Positions 41,128 to 50,033 of a stretch of 64,000 nt of DNA are shown in pieces (the first letter of the stretch is position 1; each line of letters opens with the position of its first letter). The position numbers and the translations under genes were made by a program. Below the pieces are notes generated by a model. That model did no database searches. It was not told the DNA's origin and saw only the letters and a list, made by a program, of their open reading frames with translations. The DNA is taken from positions 62,001 through 126,000 of the forward strand of contig NZ_SSBJ01000022.1 of NCBI RefSeq assembly GCF_004795055.1. The letters run 5' to 3'. This DNA is from Streptomyces sp. A1136. Lineage in GTDB: Bacteria > Actinomycetota > Actinomycetes > Streptomycetales > Streptomycetaceae.

Positions 41128-42786
41128 TCAGCGAACCGGGCGGTCGGCCCGTTCCACCTTCTGAGTGCCGTTCAGGGTGCGGTACGAGCGCTCCCACGCC
41201 GAGGTGGCGTCCTGGCGCCGCTTGTCCGAAACGATGTAGTAGTCCATCTGCGCGCGCTCGGCCGTCACGTCCAGGACGCCGTACCCGTGCGCGTCCATGT
41301 CCAGCCACTTGACGTGCCAGTTCGCCGCCTTGATGGCCGCTTCGGCGACCAGCGAGGCGGTGTCGGCCGGCACGTGCAGCAGATCGTCGATGTTGTCGGA
41401 AGTCACCGACGTCACCACGAACTCGGTCGCCGCCGAGCCGGAAGCCGGGTAGGTCGCCTTCTCCACCGGGACGTCGTTCGCCCACGCCATGTGGATGTCG
41501 CCGGTCAGGAACACCGTGTTCTTGATGCCCCGGTCCTTCAAGTGGCCCAGGAGTTCCCTGCGGTCGTCGGTGTAGCCGTCCCACTGATCCACATTGACCG
41601 CTATCCCGCCCTCGGGCAGCCCGAGCAGCTTGGTGAGCGGCTGCAGCAGGTGCGCGGGCAGCGAGCCGAAGGCCACCGGTGAGATCATCACCGACGTGCC
41701 GACCAGCTGCCAGGTAGCGCGCGAGGCCGAGAGCCCCGACTTGAGCCAGTCCAGTTGGGCGCGCCCGGTGATGGTGCGCTCCGGGTCGTCGACCGCGCCG
41801 CTGCCGATCGAGGCCTGCTGGGAGCGGAAGGTGCGCAGGTCCAGCAGGTGCAGATCGGCGAGGGTGCCGAAGCGCAGCCGACGGTAGACGGTGCCGGCGA
41901 TGGAGGGGCGCACGGGCATCCACTCGAAGTAGGCCTGCTTCGCGGCGGCCGCGCGGGCCGACCAGTCGCCCTCGGTGCCCGGCGTGTGGTTCTGCGCCCC
42001 GCCCGACCAGGAGTCGTTGGCGAACTCGTGGTCGTCCCAGATCGCGATGATCGTGTGCGCGGCGTGCAGCGCCTGGAGGTCGACGTCCGTCTTGTACGTG
42101 CCGTGCCGGGTGCGGTAGTCGGCGAGGTCGACGATCTCGTGCTTCGGCACGTGTGGGCGTACGACGTACTTGGCCTCCGGGTAACCCCCGCTCTCGTACT
42201 CGTAGATGTAGTCGCCGAGGTGCAGGACCGCGTCGAGGTCGGCCCGGGCGGCCAGGTGGCGGTAGGCGGAGAAGTAGCCGGACTCCCAGTTGGCGCAGGA
42301 GACCACGCCGAAGCGGACGCCCTGCGTGCTCGTGTCGGCGGCCGGGGCGGTCAGGGCCCGGCCCACGGGGGAGACGGCGGCGCCGGCCGTGAACCGGTAC
42401 CAGTACACGGTCTTGGGGCGCAGGCCGCGCACGTCCGCCTTGACGGTGTGGTCGGCGGCGGCGGTCGCGGTGACGGACCCGCTCGCGACGACGCGGGAGA
42501 AGGACTTGTCCTCCGCGACCTCCCAGCCGACCCGGGTGTCCGGGCCCACGCCGGAGCCGGGCACGGCGTCGGCGGTCGGGGTGACGCGGGTCCACAACAG
42601 GATCCCGTCGGGCAGCGGGTCGCCGGAGGCGACGCCGTGCAGGAAGGCGGGGGCGGGCTCCGCCGCGTGGGCGGCGGTGGCGCCCAGCGTCACGATCGGC
42701 GCCAGCGCGGCCGTGGCGGCCGCGGCCTTGACGACCGTACGGCGGCGGGGATGTGCCGAGGCGGCAGAAGAGAGATGACTGGTCAC
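41128..42786 (-). CDS. PhoD-family alkaline phosphatase, Tat-exported
   Basis: A 552-aa protein with a Tat signal (PRRRTVVKAAAATAALAP, cleavage likely after AHA) and a metallophosphatase domain: HLGDYIYEYE and WDDHEFAND supply metal ligands, and TGDIHMAW a later His. It would hydrolyse phosphate mono- or diesters outside the cell. GTG 42786 has no ribosome site but a well-placed -10/-35 pair predicts a leaderless start. A Pho-box was looked for and not convincingly found. Confidence 0.93.
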   Translation of the reverse strand: MTSHLSSAASAHPRRRTVVKAAAATAALAPIVTLGATAAHAAEPAPAFLHGVASGDPLPDGILLWTRVTPTADAVPGSGVGPDTRVGWEVAEDKSFSRVVASGSVTATAAADHTVKADVRGLRPKTVYWYRFTAGAAVSPVGRALTAPAADTSTQGVRFGVVSCANWESGYFSAYRHLAARADLDAVLHLGDYIYEYESGGYPEAKYVVRPHVPKHEIVDLADYRTRHGTYKTDVDLQALHAAHTIIAIWDDHEFANDSWSGGAQNHTPGTEGDWSARAAAAKQAYFEWMPVRPSIAGTVYRRLRFGTLADLHLLDLRTFRSQQASIGSGAVDDPERTITGRAQLDWLKSGLSASRATWQLVGTSVMISPVAFGSLPAHLLQPLTKLLGLPEGGIAVNVDQWDGYTDDRRELLGHLKDRGIKNTVFLTGDIHMAWANDVPVEKATYPASGSAATEFVVTSVTSDNIDDLLHVPADTASLVAEAAIKAANWHVKWLDMDAHGYGVLDVTAERAQMDYYIVSDKRRQDATSAWERSYRTLNGTQKVERADRPVR

Positions 42787-42791
42787 GGCCG

Positions 42792-42820
42792 ATCATATTA
42801 CTGACCGGTATGGCTTCGAA
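42792..42820 (-). promoter_or_regulatory. Predicted leaderless promoter of the phosphatase gene
   Basis: On the reverse strand TTCGAA (+ 42815-42820) and TATGAT (+ 42792-42797) are 17 bp apart. TATGAT matches the -10 consensus at five of six positions, and only five bases separate it from the GTG. Confidence 0.6.
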
Positions 42821-42834
42821 GATACCCTCGGTAA

Positions 42835-42877
42835 GGCAACGGGCGGGCGAACTCCAGGAGTTCGCCCGCCCGTTGCC
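42835..42877 (-). terminator. 20-bp perfect-stem terminator after the DsbA-like gene
   Basis: GGCAACGGGCGGGCGAACTC pairs without mismatch with GAGTTCGCCCGCCCGTTGCC around a three-base loop. It begins 10 bp beyond the thiol-protein stop on the reverse strand and insulates the phosphatase promoter. Confidence 0.85.
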
Positions 42878-42887
42878 CGCAGGGAGG

Positions 42888-43682
42888 TCAGCCCGCCAGG
42901 GCCTTGTCGATCGCCGCCGTGTACGCCTCGGGCGTCGACGGGGTGTCGATCTTCTTGCCGTCCATCTTGAGCGTCGGCGTGCCCTTCACCCCGGAGTCGT
43001 TGAAGGACTTGGCCATGTCCATGGCCCACCGGTCGTACGTGCCGTCCTCGACGGCCTTCTTGAACTCGGCGTTGCCCTTGAGCGCCGGAACCGTGTCCGC
43101 GACCTTGATCAGGTAGTCGTCCTTGGCGAAGCTGTCGACCGTCTCGTCCGGGTGCAGCTCCTTGGAGTACAGCGCGGCCTTGTAGTCGAGGAAGGCCTCG
43201 GGGCTGACGTTCAGCGCCGCGCCCAACGCGCTCAGCGCGTTCTTCGAGCCCTCGCCCTTGGCGCCGTTGTCGATGAAGGTGGCGCCGATGTAGCGGAGCT
43301 TGTACTTGCCCGCGTCGACGTCCTTGCGGACCTGGGCGCCGACCGACTGCTCGAAGGCGGCGCACGCCGGGCAGCGCGGGTCCTCGTAGAGCTCCAGGGT
43401 CTTCTTCGCGTCCGCCTTGCCGACGACGACCGTCAGGCCGTCGTCGCCCGCGGTGTTCTTCGGCTTCACCAGTTCCGCCGTGGCGGCCTTCTCCCAGTGG
43501 GAGGGCTTGGTGTTCTGCACGACCAGGTAGCCGACGCCGCCCGCGACCGCGAGGACGCCGACGACGGCGCAGGCCACGAGCGCCTGGCGGCGGGCCCTGG
43601 CCTTCTTGGCCTGCTTCTCGCGTTCGACGCGCAGCCGCTCGCGGGCGGCCGCCTTGTTCGCCTGGTTGTTGCGTGCACTCAT
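42888..43682 (-). CDS. Membrane-anchored DsbA-like thiol oxidoreductase
   Basis: A 264-aa protein: a Lys/Arg/Ala-rich cytoplasmic N-terminus (~32 residues), one membrane span (about 34-55), then a thioredoxin-fold domain with CPAC at 104-107 and the cis-Pro region GVKGTPTLKMDG. This is the actinobacterial DsbA/thioredoxin_4 type that oxidises or isomerises disulphides outside the membrane. ATG 43682 follows GGAGA. It lies 55 bp after a membrane protein gene on the same strand. Confidence 0.92.
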   Translation of the reverse strand: MSARNNQANKAAARERLRVEREKQAKKARARRQALVACAVVGVLAVAGGVGYLVVQNTKPSHWEKAATAELVKPKNTAGDDGLTVVVGKADAKKTLELYEDPRCPACAAFEQSVGAQVRKDVDAGKYKLRYIGATFIDNGAKGEGSKNALSALGAALNVSPEAFLDYKAALYSKELHPDETVDSFAKDDYLIKVADTVPALKGNAEFKKAVEDGTYDRWAMDMAKSFNDSGVKGTPTLKMDGKKIDTPSTPEAYTAAIDKALAG

Positions 43683-43737
43683 GTCGATCTCCGTGGGTAT
43701 GCCGTGGTGCGAAAGGAAAGGGGGTCTGCCGTACGGG

Positions 43738-44430
43738 TCAGGCGCTCGCGAGCGCCCCACGACGTACGGGAGGTCCCCTCCGTCCCACGGAATGCGCCGG
43801 GAACCGGGTACGGGCGCCCGCGTCCCCGGGAGCCGGGGGCACCGGCCGCCGCGCCGGCCCTGCGGCCGCGACCACCGAGGCCACCGCCAGCAGCAGCGGC
43901 CGGAAGGCCAGGACGCCCACCGCCCGCAGCAGCCGGCCGAGCGCCCGCTCCCCGTACCGCAGCCACGCGGCCGCCAGCAGGCCCGCCGACACGTGCGCGC
44001 CCAGCAGCAGCCAGGGCGTCCACGGCCCGGGCGTCGCCAGCGGCGCGGCCGGGTCGGCGGGCGGTGGCGTCATCCCGGTCAGCGGGCCGCCCACCGGGGC
44101 GCCGCCGCAGAGCCCGTCCAGGCCCAGCGCGTGCAGCGGCCCGGCGACCGGACCGCCCGCCGGGCCGTAACAGAAGTGCTGCCCGGCGGTGAAGGCGGTG
44201 TCGGCCGCCAGCTCCAGCGGCACGAGCAGCCCGGCGATCGCACCGAAGCCCCGCTCCCGGCCGGCCACCGCGAAGGCGAGCGCGAACACGGCGGCGAAGG
44301 CCCCGCCCACCAGCACCGGCGGCAGCGGCGCCCGGGACAACAGGACGTGCGAGCCCGTCGAGAGCAGCACGACGAGCGCGCTGAACAGCGCGGCCCGCAG
44401 CCCTCTAAGTCCTGCACCGGATATGTCCAT
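43738..44430 (-). CDS. Multi-pass membrane protein of unknown function
   Basis: A 230-aa protein with about five hydrophobic segments (residues ~10-30, 38-56, 62-75, 138-156, 170-190) and a central loop carrying GQHFCYGPAGGP and LCGGAPVGGP, two Cys that might form a disulphide. The tail is Arg/Pro-rich. No family was recognised. Upstream of and probably co-transcribed with the DsbA-like gene, so it may be a partner or a client of that thiol protein; this is speculation. Confidence 0.7.
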   Translation of the reverse strand: MDISGAGLRGLRAALFSALVVLLSTGSHVLLSRAPLPPVLVGGAFAAVFALAFAVAGRERGFGAIAGLLVPLELAADTAFTAGQHFCYGPAGGPVAGPLHALGLDGLCGGAPVGGPLTGMTPPPADPAAPLATPGPWTPWLLLGAHVSAGLLAAAWLRYGERALGRLLRAVGVLAFRPLLLAVASVVAAAGPARRPVPPAPGDAGARTRFPAHSVGRRGPPVRRGALASA

Positions 44431-44530
44431 CCCGGCGAGTCTGCCACGACTCCCTGTGAATCAGGGTCCGGGGCCGGCACGGGACCCACGCCTTGGCCGA
44501 AGAGCACCGGCCGCGGCGTGGGCGGGCCGG

Positions 44531-45856
44531 TCAGGGGGTGAGACGGCCGTTGCGGAACAGGTCCACGAAGATCTGGTGGTCCGCTCGCGCCCGGGCCCCG
44601 TAGGCGTGGGCGAAGTCGACGAGGAGCTCGGCGAAGCCCTCCTCGTCGGCGGCGATCGCCGCGTCGATGGCGCGCTCGGTGGAGAAGGGGACCAGGGAGT
44701 GGCCGCTCTCCGCCTCGTCCGCCGACGCGTGCATGGTCGCCGTCGCCCGGCCCAGGTCCGCGACGACGGCCGCGATCTCCTCGGGGTCGTCGAGGTCCGA
44801 CCAGTCCAGGTCCACCGCGTACGGGGAGACCTCCGCCACCAGCTGCCCGGCGCCGTCCAGCTCGGTCCAGCCCAGCCACGGGTCGGCGTGCGCCTGGAGG
44901 GCCCGCTGGGAGATCACCGTGCGGTGCCCCTCGTGCAGGAAGTACTCCCGTACGGCCCGCTCGGTGATGTGCCGCGACACCGCCGGGGTCTGCGCCTGCT
45001 TGAGGTAGATCACGACGTCGTTCTCCAGGGCGTCGCTGTGCCCCTCCAGCAGGATGTTGTACGAGGGCAGCCCGGCCGAGCCGATCCCCACACCGCGCCG
45101 ACCCACCACGTCCTTGACCCGGTAGGAGTCCGGCCGCACGAGGGACTCCTCCGGCAGGGTCTCCAGGTATCCGTCGAAGGCGGCCAGCACCTTGTAGCGG
45201 GTGGCCGCGTCCAGCTCCAGCGTGCCGGGACCGGAGGTGAAGCGGCGCTCGTAGTCCCTGATCTCGGTCATCGACGCGAGCAGCTCGAACCGGGTCCGCG
45301 ACCGGGCCGCGCGCAGGGCCCCCAGCAGCGGCCCCTCCGCGGTGTCCAGGGTGAAGGAGGGGACCTCCTCGTGCTTCGCGCCGGTCGCCAGCCGGTGGAT
45401 GCGCTCGCGGTAGGCGCCCGCGTAGGTCCGCACCAGCTCGCTGATCTGCCCGTCGCTGAGCGCCTTGGTGTAGCCGAGCAGGGCGACGGAGGCCGCGAAC
45501 CGCTTGAGGTCCCAGGTGAAGGGGCCGACGTACGCCTCGTCGAAGTCGTTGATGTTGAAGATCAGCCGGCCGTTGGAGTCCATGTACGTGCCGAAGTTCT
45601 CGGCGTGCAGGTCGCCGTGGATCCACACACGGCCGGTGCGCTCGTCCAGGTACGGGCCGCCGTGCCGGTCCCGCTCCAGGTCGGCGTAGAACAGGCAGGC
45701 CGTTCCGCGGTAGAAGGCGAAGGCGGAGGCCGCCATCTTCCGGAATTTCACCTGGAAGGCAGCGGGGTCGGCGGCGAGCAGCTCACCGAAAGCGGTGTCG
45801 AACACGTCGAGTATCTGCTCGGCGCGCTGCTCGTTCGTCGTCTCGGGGACCGCCAT
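44531..45856 (-). CDS. DUF2252 protein with kinase-like motifs
   Basis: A 441-aa protein. ATG 45856 follows AGGAGG six bases upstream; the very long open frame continuing past it is antisense to dnaE and not real. It contains HGDLHAEN at residues 80-87 and NDFDEA at 103-108, resembling the catalytic loop and metal-binding motif of aminoglycoside-phosphotransferase-like kinases. Full-length DUF2252 similarity is clear. Substrate unknown. Divergent from dnaE with 159 bp between. Confidence 0.88.
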   Translation of the reverse strand: MAVPETTNEQRAEQILDVFDTAFGELLAADPAAFQVKFRKMAASAFAFYRGTACLFYADLERDRHGGPYLDERTGRVWIHGDLHAENFGTYMDSNGRLIFNINDFDEAYVGPFTWDLKRFAASVALLGYTKALSDGQISELVRTYAGAYRERIHRLATGAKHEEVPSFTLDTAEGPLLGALRAARSRTRFELLASMTEIRDYERRFTSGPGTLELDAATRYKVLAAFDGYLETLPEESLVRPDSYRVKDVVGRRGVGIGSAGLPSYNILLEGHSDALENDVVIYLKQAQTPAVSRHITERAVREYFLHEGHRTVISQRALQAHADPWLGWTELDGAGQLVAEVSPYAVDLDWSDLDDPEEIAAVVADLGRATATMHASADEAESGHSLVPFSTERAIDAAIAADEEGFAELLVDFAHAYGARARADHQIFVDLFRNGRLTP

Positions 45857-46015
45857 GGCGGGTTCCTCCTGGTGGCGCGTGTGCCAATCGGTTTTCGGAC
45901 AGGTGCTCCTGGCCGGTGCAACGCCTGACCGTACCGGTCGGTGCCCCGGAAGTGTCATCGGGCCGACGTAGGATTCGAAGTCGCCCCCCACTCCCGTCGC
46001 CGGAGGACCCCCACC

Positions 46016-49000
46016 GTGACCAAGCCGCCGTTCACGCACCTGCACGTCCACACCCAGTACTCGCTGCTGGACGGTGCCGCGCGGCTCAAGGACATGTTCA
46101 ACGCCTGCAACGAGATGGGCATGACGCACATCGCGATGTCCGACCACGGCAACCTGCACGGCGCCTACGACTTCTTCCACTCGGCGAAGAAGGCCGGGGT
46201 CACACCGATCATCGGCATCGAGGCGTACGTCGCCCCCGAGTCCCGGCGCAACAAGCGCCGCATCCAGTGGGGCCAGCCCCACCAGAAGCGGGACGACGTC
46301 TCCGGCTCCGGTGGTTACACCCACAAGACGATCTGGGCGGCGAACGCCACCGGCCTGCACAACCTCTTCCGGCTGTCCTCCGACGCGTACGCCGAGGGCT
46401 GGCTCACGAAGTGGCCGCGCATGGACAAGGAGACCATCTCCAAGTGGTCCGAGGGGCTCATCGCCTCCACCGGCTGTCCCTCCGGCGAACTCCAGACCCG
46501 GCTGCGCCTCGGCCAGTTCGACGAGGCCCTGAAGTCGGCCTCCGAGTACCAGGACATCTTCGGCAAGGACCGGTACTTCCTGGAGCTGATGGACCACGGC
46601 ATCGAGATCGAGCGCCGCGTCCGCGACGGACTGCTGGAGATCGGCAAGAAGCTCGGCATCCCGCCGCTGGTCACGAACGACTCGCACTACACGTACGCGC
46701 ACGAGGCCACCGCCCACGACGCCCTGCTGTGCATCCAGACCGGCAAGAACCTCTCCGACCCGGACCGCTTCCGCTTCGACGGCACCGGCTACTACCTGAA
46801 GTCGACCGACGAGATGTACGCGATCGACTCCTCGGACGCCTGGCAGGAGGGGTGTGCCAACACGAAGCTGGTCGCGGACCAGATCGACACCGAGGGCATG
46901 TTCCAGTTCCGGAACCTGATGCCGAAGTTCGACATCCCGGACGGCTACACCGAGGTCACCTGGTTCCGCGAGGAGACCATGCGCGGCATGCACCGCCGCT
47001 ACCCGGGAGGCATCCCGGAGGACCGGATGAAGCAGGCCGAGTACGAGATGGACACGATCATCTCGATGGGCTTCCCGGGCTACTTCCTCGTCGTCGCCGA
47101 CTTCATCATGTGGGCCAAGAACCAGGGCATCGCGGTGGGCCCGGGCCGAGGCTCGGCGGCCGGTTCGATCGTCGCGTACGCCATGGGCATCACCGACCTC
47201 GACCCGCTCACCCACGGTCTGATCTTCGAGCGCTTCCTGAACCCCGAGCGCGTCTCCATGCCCGACGTCGACATCGACTTCGACGAGCGCAGGCGCGTCG
47301 AGGTGATCCGGTACGTGACCGAGAAGTACGGCGCCGACAAGGTCGCCATGATCGGCACCTACGGCACCATCAAGGCCAAGAACGCGATCAAGGACTCCGC
47401 GCGCGTCCTCGGCTACCCGTACGCGATGGGCGACCGGCTCACCAAGGCCATGCCCGCCGACGTCCTCGGCAAGGGCATCCCGCTCTCCGGCATCCTCGAC
47501 CCGAAGCACCCGCGCTACGGCGAGGCCGGCGAGATCCGGGGCATGTACGAGAACGAACCGGACGTGAAGAAGGTCATCGACACCGCCATGGGCGTCGAGG
47601 GCCTCGTCCGCCAGATGGGCGTGCACGCCGCCGGCGTGATCATGTCCAGCGAGACGATCACCGACCACGTACCCGTCTGGGTGCGGCACACCGACGGCGT
47701 CACCATCACCCAGTGGGACTACCCGAGCTGCGAGTCGCTCGGCCTGCTGAAGATGGACTTCCTCGGCCTGCGCAACCTCACGATCATGGACGACGCCGTC
47801 AAGATGGTGAAGGCCAACAAGGGGATCGACATCGATCTCCTGGCCCTCCCGCTCGACGACCCGAAGACCTTCGAGCTCCTCGGCCGCGGCGACACCCTCG
47901 GCGTCTTCCAGTTCGACGGCGGCCCCATGCGCTCGCTGCTGCGCCTGATGAAGCCCGACAACTTCGAAGACATCTCCGCCGTGTCCGCCCTGTACCGGCC
48001 GGGCCCGATGGGCATGAACTCGCACACCAACTACGCCCTGCGCAAGAACAAGCAGCAGGAGATCACCCCGATCCACCCCGAGCTGGAAGAGCCGCTCGAA
48101 GAGGTGCTCGCGGTCACCTACGGCCTGATCGTCTACCAGGAGCAGGTCCAGAAGGCCGCCCAGATCATCGCCGGGTACTCGCTCGGCGAAGCCGACATCC
48201 TGCGCCGCGTGATGGGCAAGAAGAAGCCCGAGGAACTGGCGAAGAACTTCACCATCTTCCAGGCCGGTGCCCGCAAGAACGGCTACAGCGACCAGGCGAT
48301 CCAGGCCCTGTGGGACGTGCTGGTCCCCTTCGCCGGCTACGCCTTCAACAAGGCGCACTCCGCCGCCTACGGCCTCGTCTCCTACTGGACCGCCTACCTC
48401 AAGGCGAACTTCCCGGCCGAGTACATGGCAGGGCTCCTCACCTCGGTCAAGGACGACAAGGACAAGTCCGCGATCTACCTGAACGAGTGCCGGCGCATGG
48501 GCATCAAGGTGCTCCCGCCGAACGTCAACGAGTCCGAGCCGAACTTCGCGGCCCAGGGCGACGACGTGATCCTCTTCGGCCTCACCGCCGTCCGCAACGT
48601 CGGCCAGAACGTCGTGGACTCGATCATCAAGACCAGGAAGGCCAAGGGGAAGTTCTCCTCCTTCCCCGACTTCCTGGACAAGGTCGAGGCCGTCGTCTGC
48701 AACAAGCGGACCGTCGAGTCGCTGATCAAGGCCGGTGCCTTCGACGAGATGGGCCACACCCGCAAGGGCCTGGTCGCCCACCACGAATCCATGATCGACA
48801 ACGTGGTCGCGGTCAAGCGCAAGGAGGCCGAGGGCCAGTTCGACCTCTTCGGCGGAATGGGTGACGAGAACGCCGGCGACGAGCCCGGCTTCGGCCTCGA
48901 CGTCGAGTTCTCGGACGTGGAGTGGGAGAAGTCGTACCTGCTCGCCCAAGAGCGCGAGATGCTCGGCCTCTACGTCTCCGACCACCCGCTCTTCGGCTTG

Positions 49001-49558
49001 GAGCACGTGCTGTCCGACAAGACGGACGCCGGCATCTCCCAGCTCACCGGAGGCGAGCACTCCGACGGCGCGGTCGTCACCATCGGCGGCATCATCTCCG
49101 GTCTCCAGCGCAAGATGACCAAGCAGGGCAACGCCTGGGCCATCGCCACCGTCGAGGACCTGGCCGGCTCCATCGAGTGCATGTTCTTCCCGGCCACCTA
49201 CCAGCTCGTCTCCACCCAGCTGGTCGAGGACACGGTCGTCTTCGTCAAGGGCCGCCTCGACAAGCGCGAGGACGTGCCCCGCCTGGTCGCGATGGAGATG
49301 ATGGTCCCCGACCTGTCCTCCGCCGGGACCAACGCCCCCGTCGTCCTGACCATCCCGACCGTCAAGGTCACCCCGCCGATGGTGACCCGTCTGGGGGAGA
49401 TCCTGCGCCACCACAGGGGCAACACCGAGGTACGGATCAAGCTCCAGGGGCCGCGCACCACCACCGTCCTGCGCCTCGACAAGCACCGGGTCCAGCCCGA
49501 CCCGGCGCTCTTCGGCGACCTCAAGGTGCTCCTCGGACCGTCCTGCCTGGCCGGCTAG
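46016..49558 (+). CDS. dnaE: DNA polymerase III alpha subunit DnaE
   Basis: A 1180-aa replicative polymerase (DnaE1 class). The N-terminal PHP domain keeps metal-binding residues (HLHVHTQYSLLDG), suggesting intact PHP proofreading. The palm has PDVDIDFD with Asp417 and Asp419; the finger and beta-clamp regions and a C-terminal OB fold (VTIGGIISGLQRKMTKQG) follow. GTG 46016 is preceded by GGAGGA. A likely -10, TAGGAT, is at 45969-45974. A strong terminator follows the stop. Confidence 0.97.
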   Translation: MTKPPFTHLHVHTQYSLLDGAARLKDMFNACNEMGMTHIAMSDHGNLHGAYDFFHSAKKAGVTPIIGIEAYVAPESRRNKRRIQWGQPHQKRDDVSGSGGYTHKTIWAANATGLHNLFRLSSDAYAEGWLTKWPRMDKETISKWSEGLIASTGCPSGELQTRLRLGQFDEALKSASEYQDIFGKDRYFLELMDHGIEIERRVRDGLLEIGKKLGIPPLVTNDSHYTYAHEATAHDALLCIQTGKNLSDPDRFRFDGTGYYLKSTDEMYAIDSSDAWQEGCANTKLVADQIDTEGMFQFRNLMPKFDIPDGYTEVTWFREETMRGMHRRYPGGIPEDRMKQAEYEMDTIISMGFPGYFLVVADFIMWAKNQGIAVGPGRGSAAGSIVAYAMGITDLDPLTHGLIFERFLNPERVSMPDVDIDFDERRRVEVIRYVTEKYGADKVAMIGTYGTIKAKNAIKDSARVLGYPYAMGDRLTKAMPADVLGKGIPLSGILDPKHPRYGEAGEIRGMYENEPDVKKVIDTAMGVEGLVRQMGVHAAGVIMSSETITDHVPVWVRHTDGVTITQWDYPSCESLGLLKMDFLGLRNLTIMDDAVKMVKANKGIDIDLLALPLDDPKTFELLGRGDTLGVFQFDGGPMRSLLRLMKPDNFEDISAVSALYRPGPMGMNSHTNYALRKNKQQEITPIHPELEEPLEEVLAVTYGLIVYQEQVQKAAQIIAGYSLGEADILRRVMGKKKPEELAKNFTIFQAGARKNGYSDQAIQALWDVLVPFAGYAFNKAHSAAYGLVSYWTAYLKANFPAEYMAGLLTSVKDDKDKSAIYLNECRRMGIKVLPPNVNESEPNFAAQGDDVILFGLTAVRNVGQNVVDSIIKTRKAKGKFSSFPDFLDKVEAVVCNKRTVESLIKAGAFDEMGHTRKGLVAHHESMIDNVVAVKRKEAEGQFDLFGGMGDENAGDEPGFGLDVEFSDVEWEKSYLLAQEREMLGLYVSDHPLFGLEHVLSDKTDAGISQLTGGEHSDGAVVTIGGIISGLQRKMTKQGNAWAIATVEDLAGSIECMFFPATYQLVSTQLVEDTVVFVKGRLDKREDVPRLVAMEMMVPDLSSAGTNAPVVLTIPTVKVTPPMVTRLGEILRHHRGNTEVRIKLQGPRTTTVLRLDKHRVQPDPALFGDLKVLLGPSCLAG

Positions 49559-49580
49559 GGGGAGCGGTCCACACGCGCGA

Positions 49581-49608
49581 GGGCGCGCCCGGTGCTCCGG
49601 GCGCGCCT
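49581..49608 (+). terminator. Terminator after dnaE
   Basis: GGGCGCGCCCGG and CCGGGCGCGCCT form a stem around TGCT, followed by TTT. It begins 22 bp after the dnaE stop. Confidence 0.88.
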
Positions 49609-49646
49609 TTCCCGCGGGTGCGGGGAACCGTCGGTCGTGGGGACCG

Positions 49647-49811
49647 TCAGTTGTGGCCGAACTTCTTCTCCTTGCGCTTGCCCGCCATGTGCATCGGGCT
49701 CGGCGCCGACGACGGCTCGGGAGAGGACTGCACCGAGCTCTTCGACTGATCCTGGGCCTGGGCGCGGTCCGAGGTCTTGGCGGGCTGCCGGGTGTTCTTG
49801 TTCTTGGCCAT
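49647..49811 (-). CDS. 54-aa basic, disordered small protein
   Basis: ATG 49811 has GGAGG six bases upstream, a strong site. The 54-aa product begins MAKNKNTRQPAKTSDRAQ, has a Ser/Gln/Pro-rich middle and ends MAGKRKEKKFGHN. Composition is basic and hydrophilic with no Cys or hydrophobic core, suggesting a disordered nucleic-acid- or ribosome-associated peptide. From memory, similar MAKNK- proteins occur across Streptomyces, but no function is known. It lies on the opposite strand between the dnaE terminator and the NYN gene. Confidence 0.8.
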   Translation of the reverse strand: MAKNKNTRQPAKTSDRAQAQDQSKSSVQSSPEPSSAPSPMHMAGKRKEKKFGHN

Positions 49812-50033
49812 GGGAAGCCTCCGTGAGGGGTGTAGGGGCCAGGGCCGCCTTCACACTCACACAGCACCGGAAACCGCGCATTTTGGATCATCACCGTGCG
49901 CCGGCGAGGACCGGCGGCGGGTCCGGAGTGAGATACGCCACGCCGATGATCGAGTTCCGGCCTTCAACACCCTTGCGGTCGGGCAGACTCGGGGAAAACC
50001 TGTCAAGGACCCCCAGGGAAGAGGGTGGAACGC
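49812..50033. other. Divergent spacer between small-protein gene and NYN gene
   Basis: A 222-bp region that must hold both promoters. It is less GC-rich around 49861-49900. No symmetric operator or clear -10/-35 pair was found. Confidence 0.4.

Noticed and set aside
42841..42877. GTTCGCCCGCC-CGTTGCC as a PHO box for the phosphatase gene
   Set aside because: The sequence is fully explained as one arm of a perfect 20-bp terminator stem and lacks the 11-bp GTTCACC direct repeats.
45857..49894. Reverse-strand open frame of over 1,300 codons opposite dnaE, contiguous with the DUF2252 gene
   Set aside because: It is antisense to a clear dnaE. In high-GC codon usage this frame has few stops; composition is His/Asp/Val/Gly-rich with no domains, and DUF2252 has its own ATG and AGGAGG at 45856.
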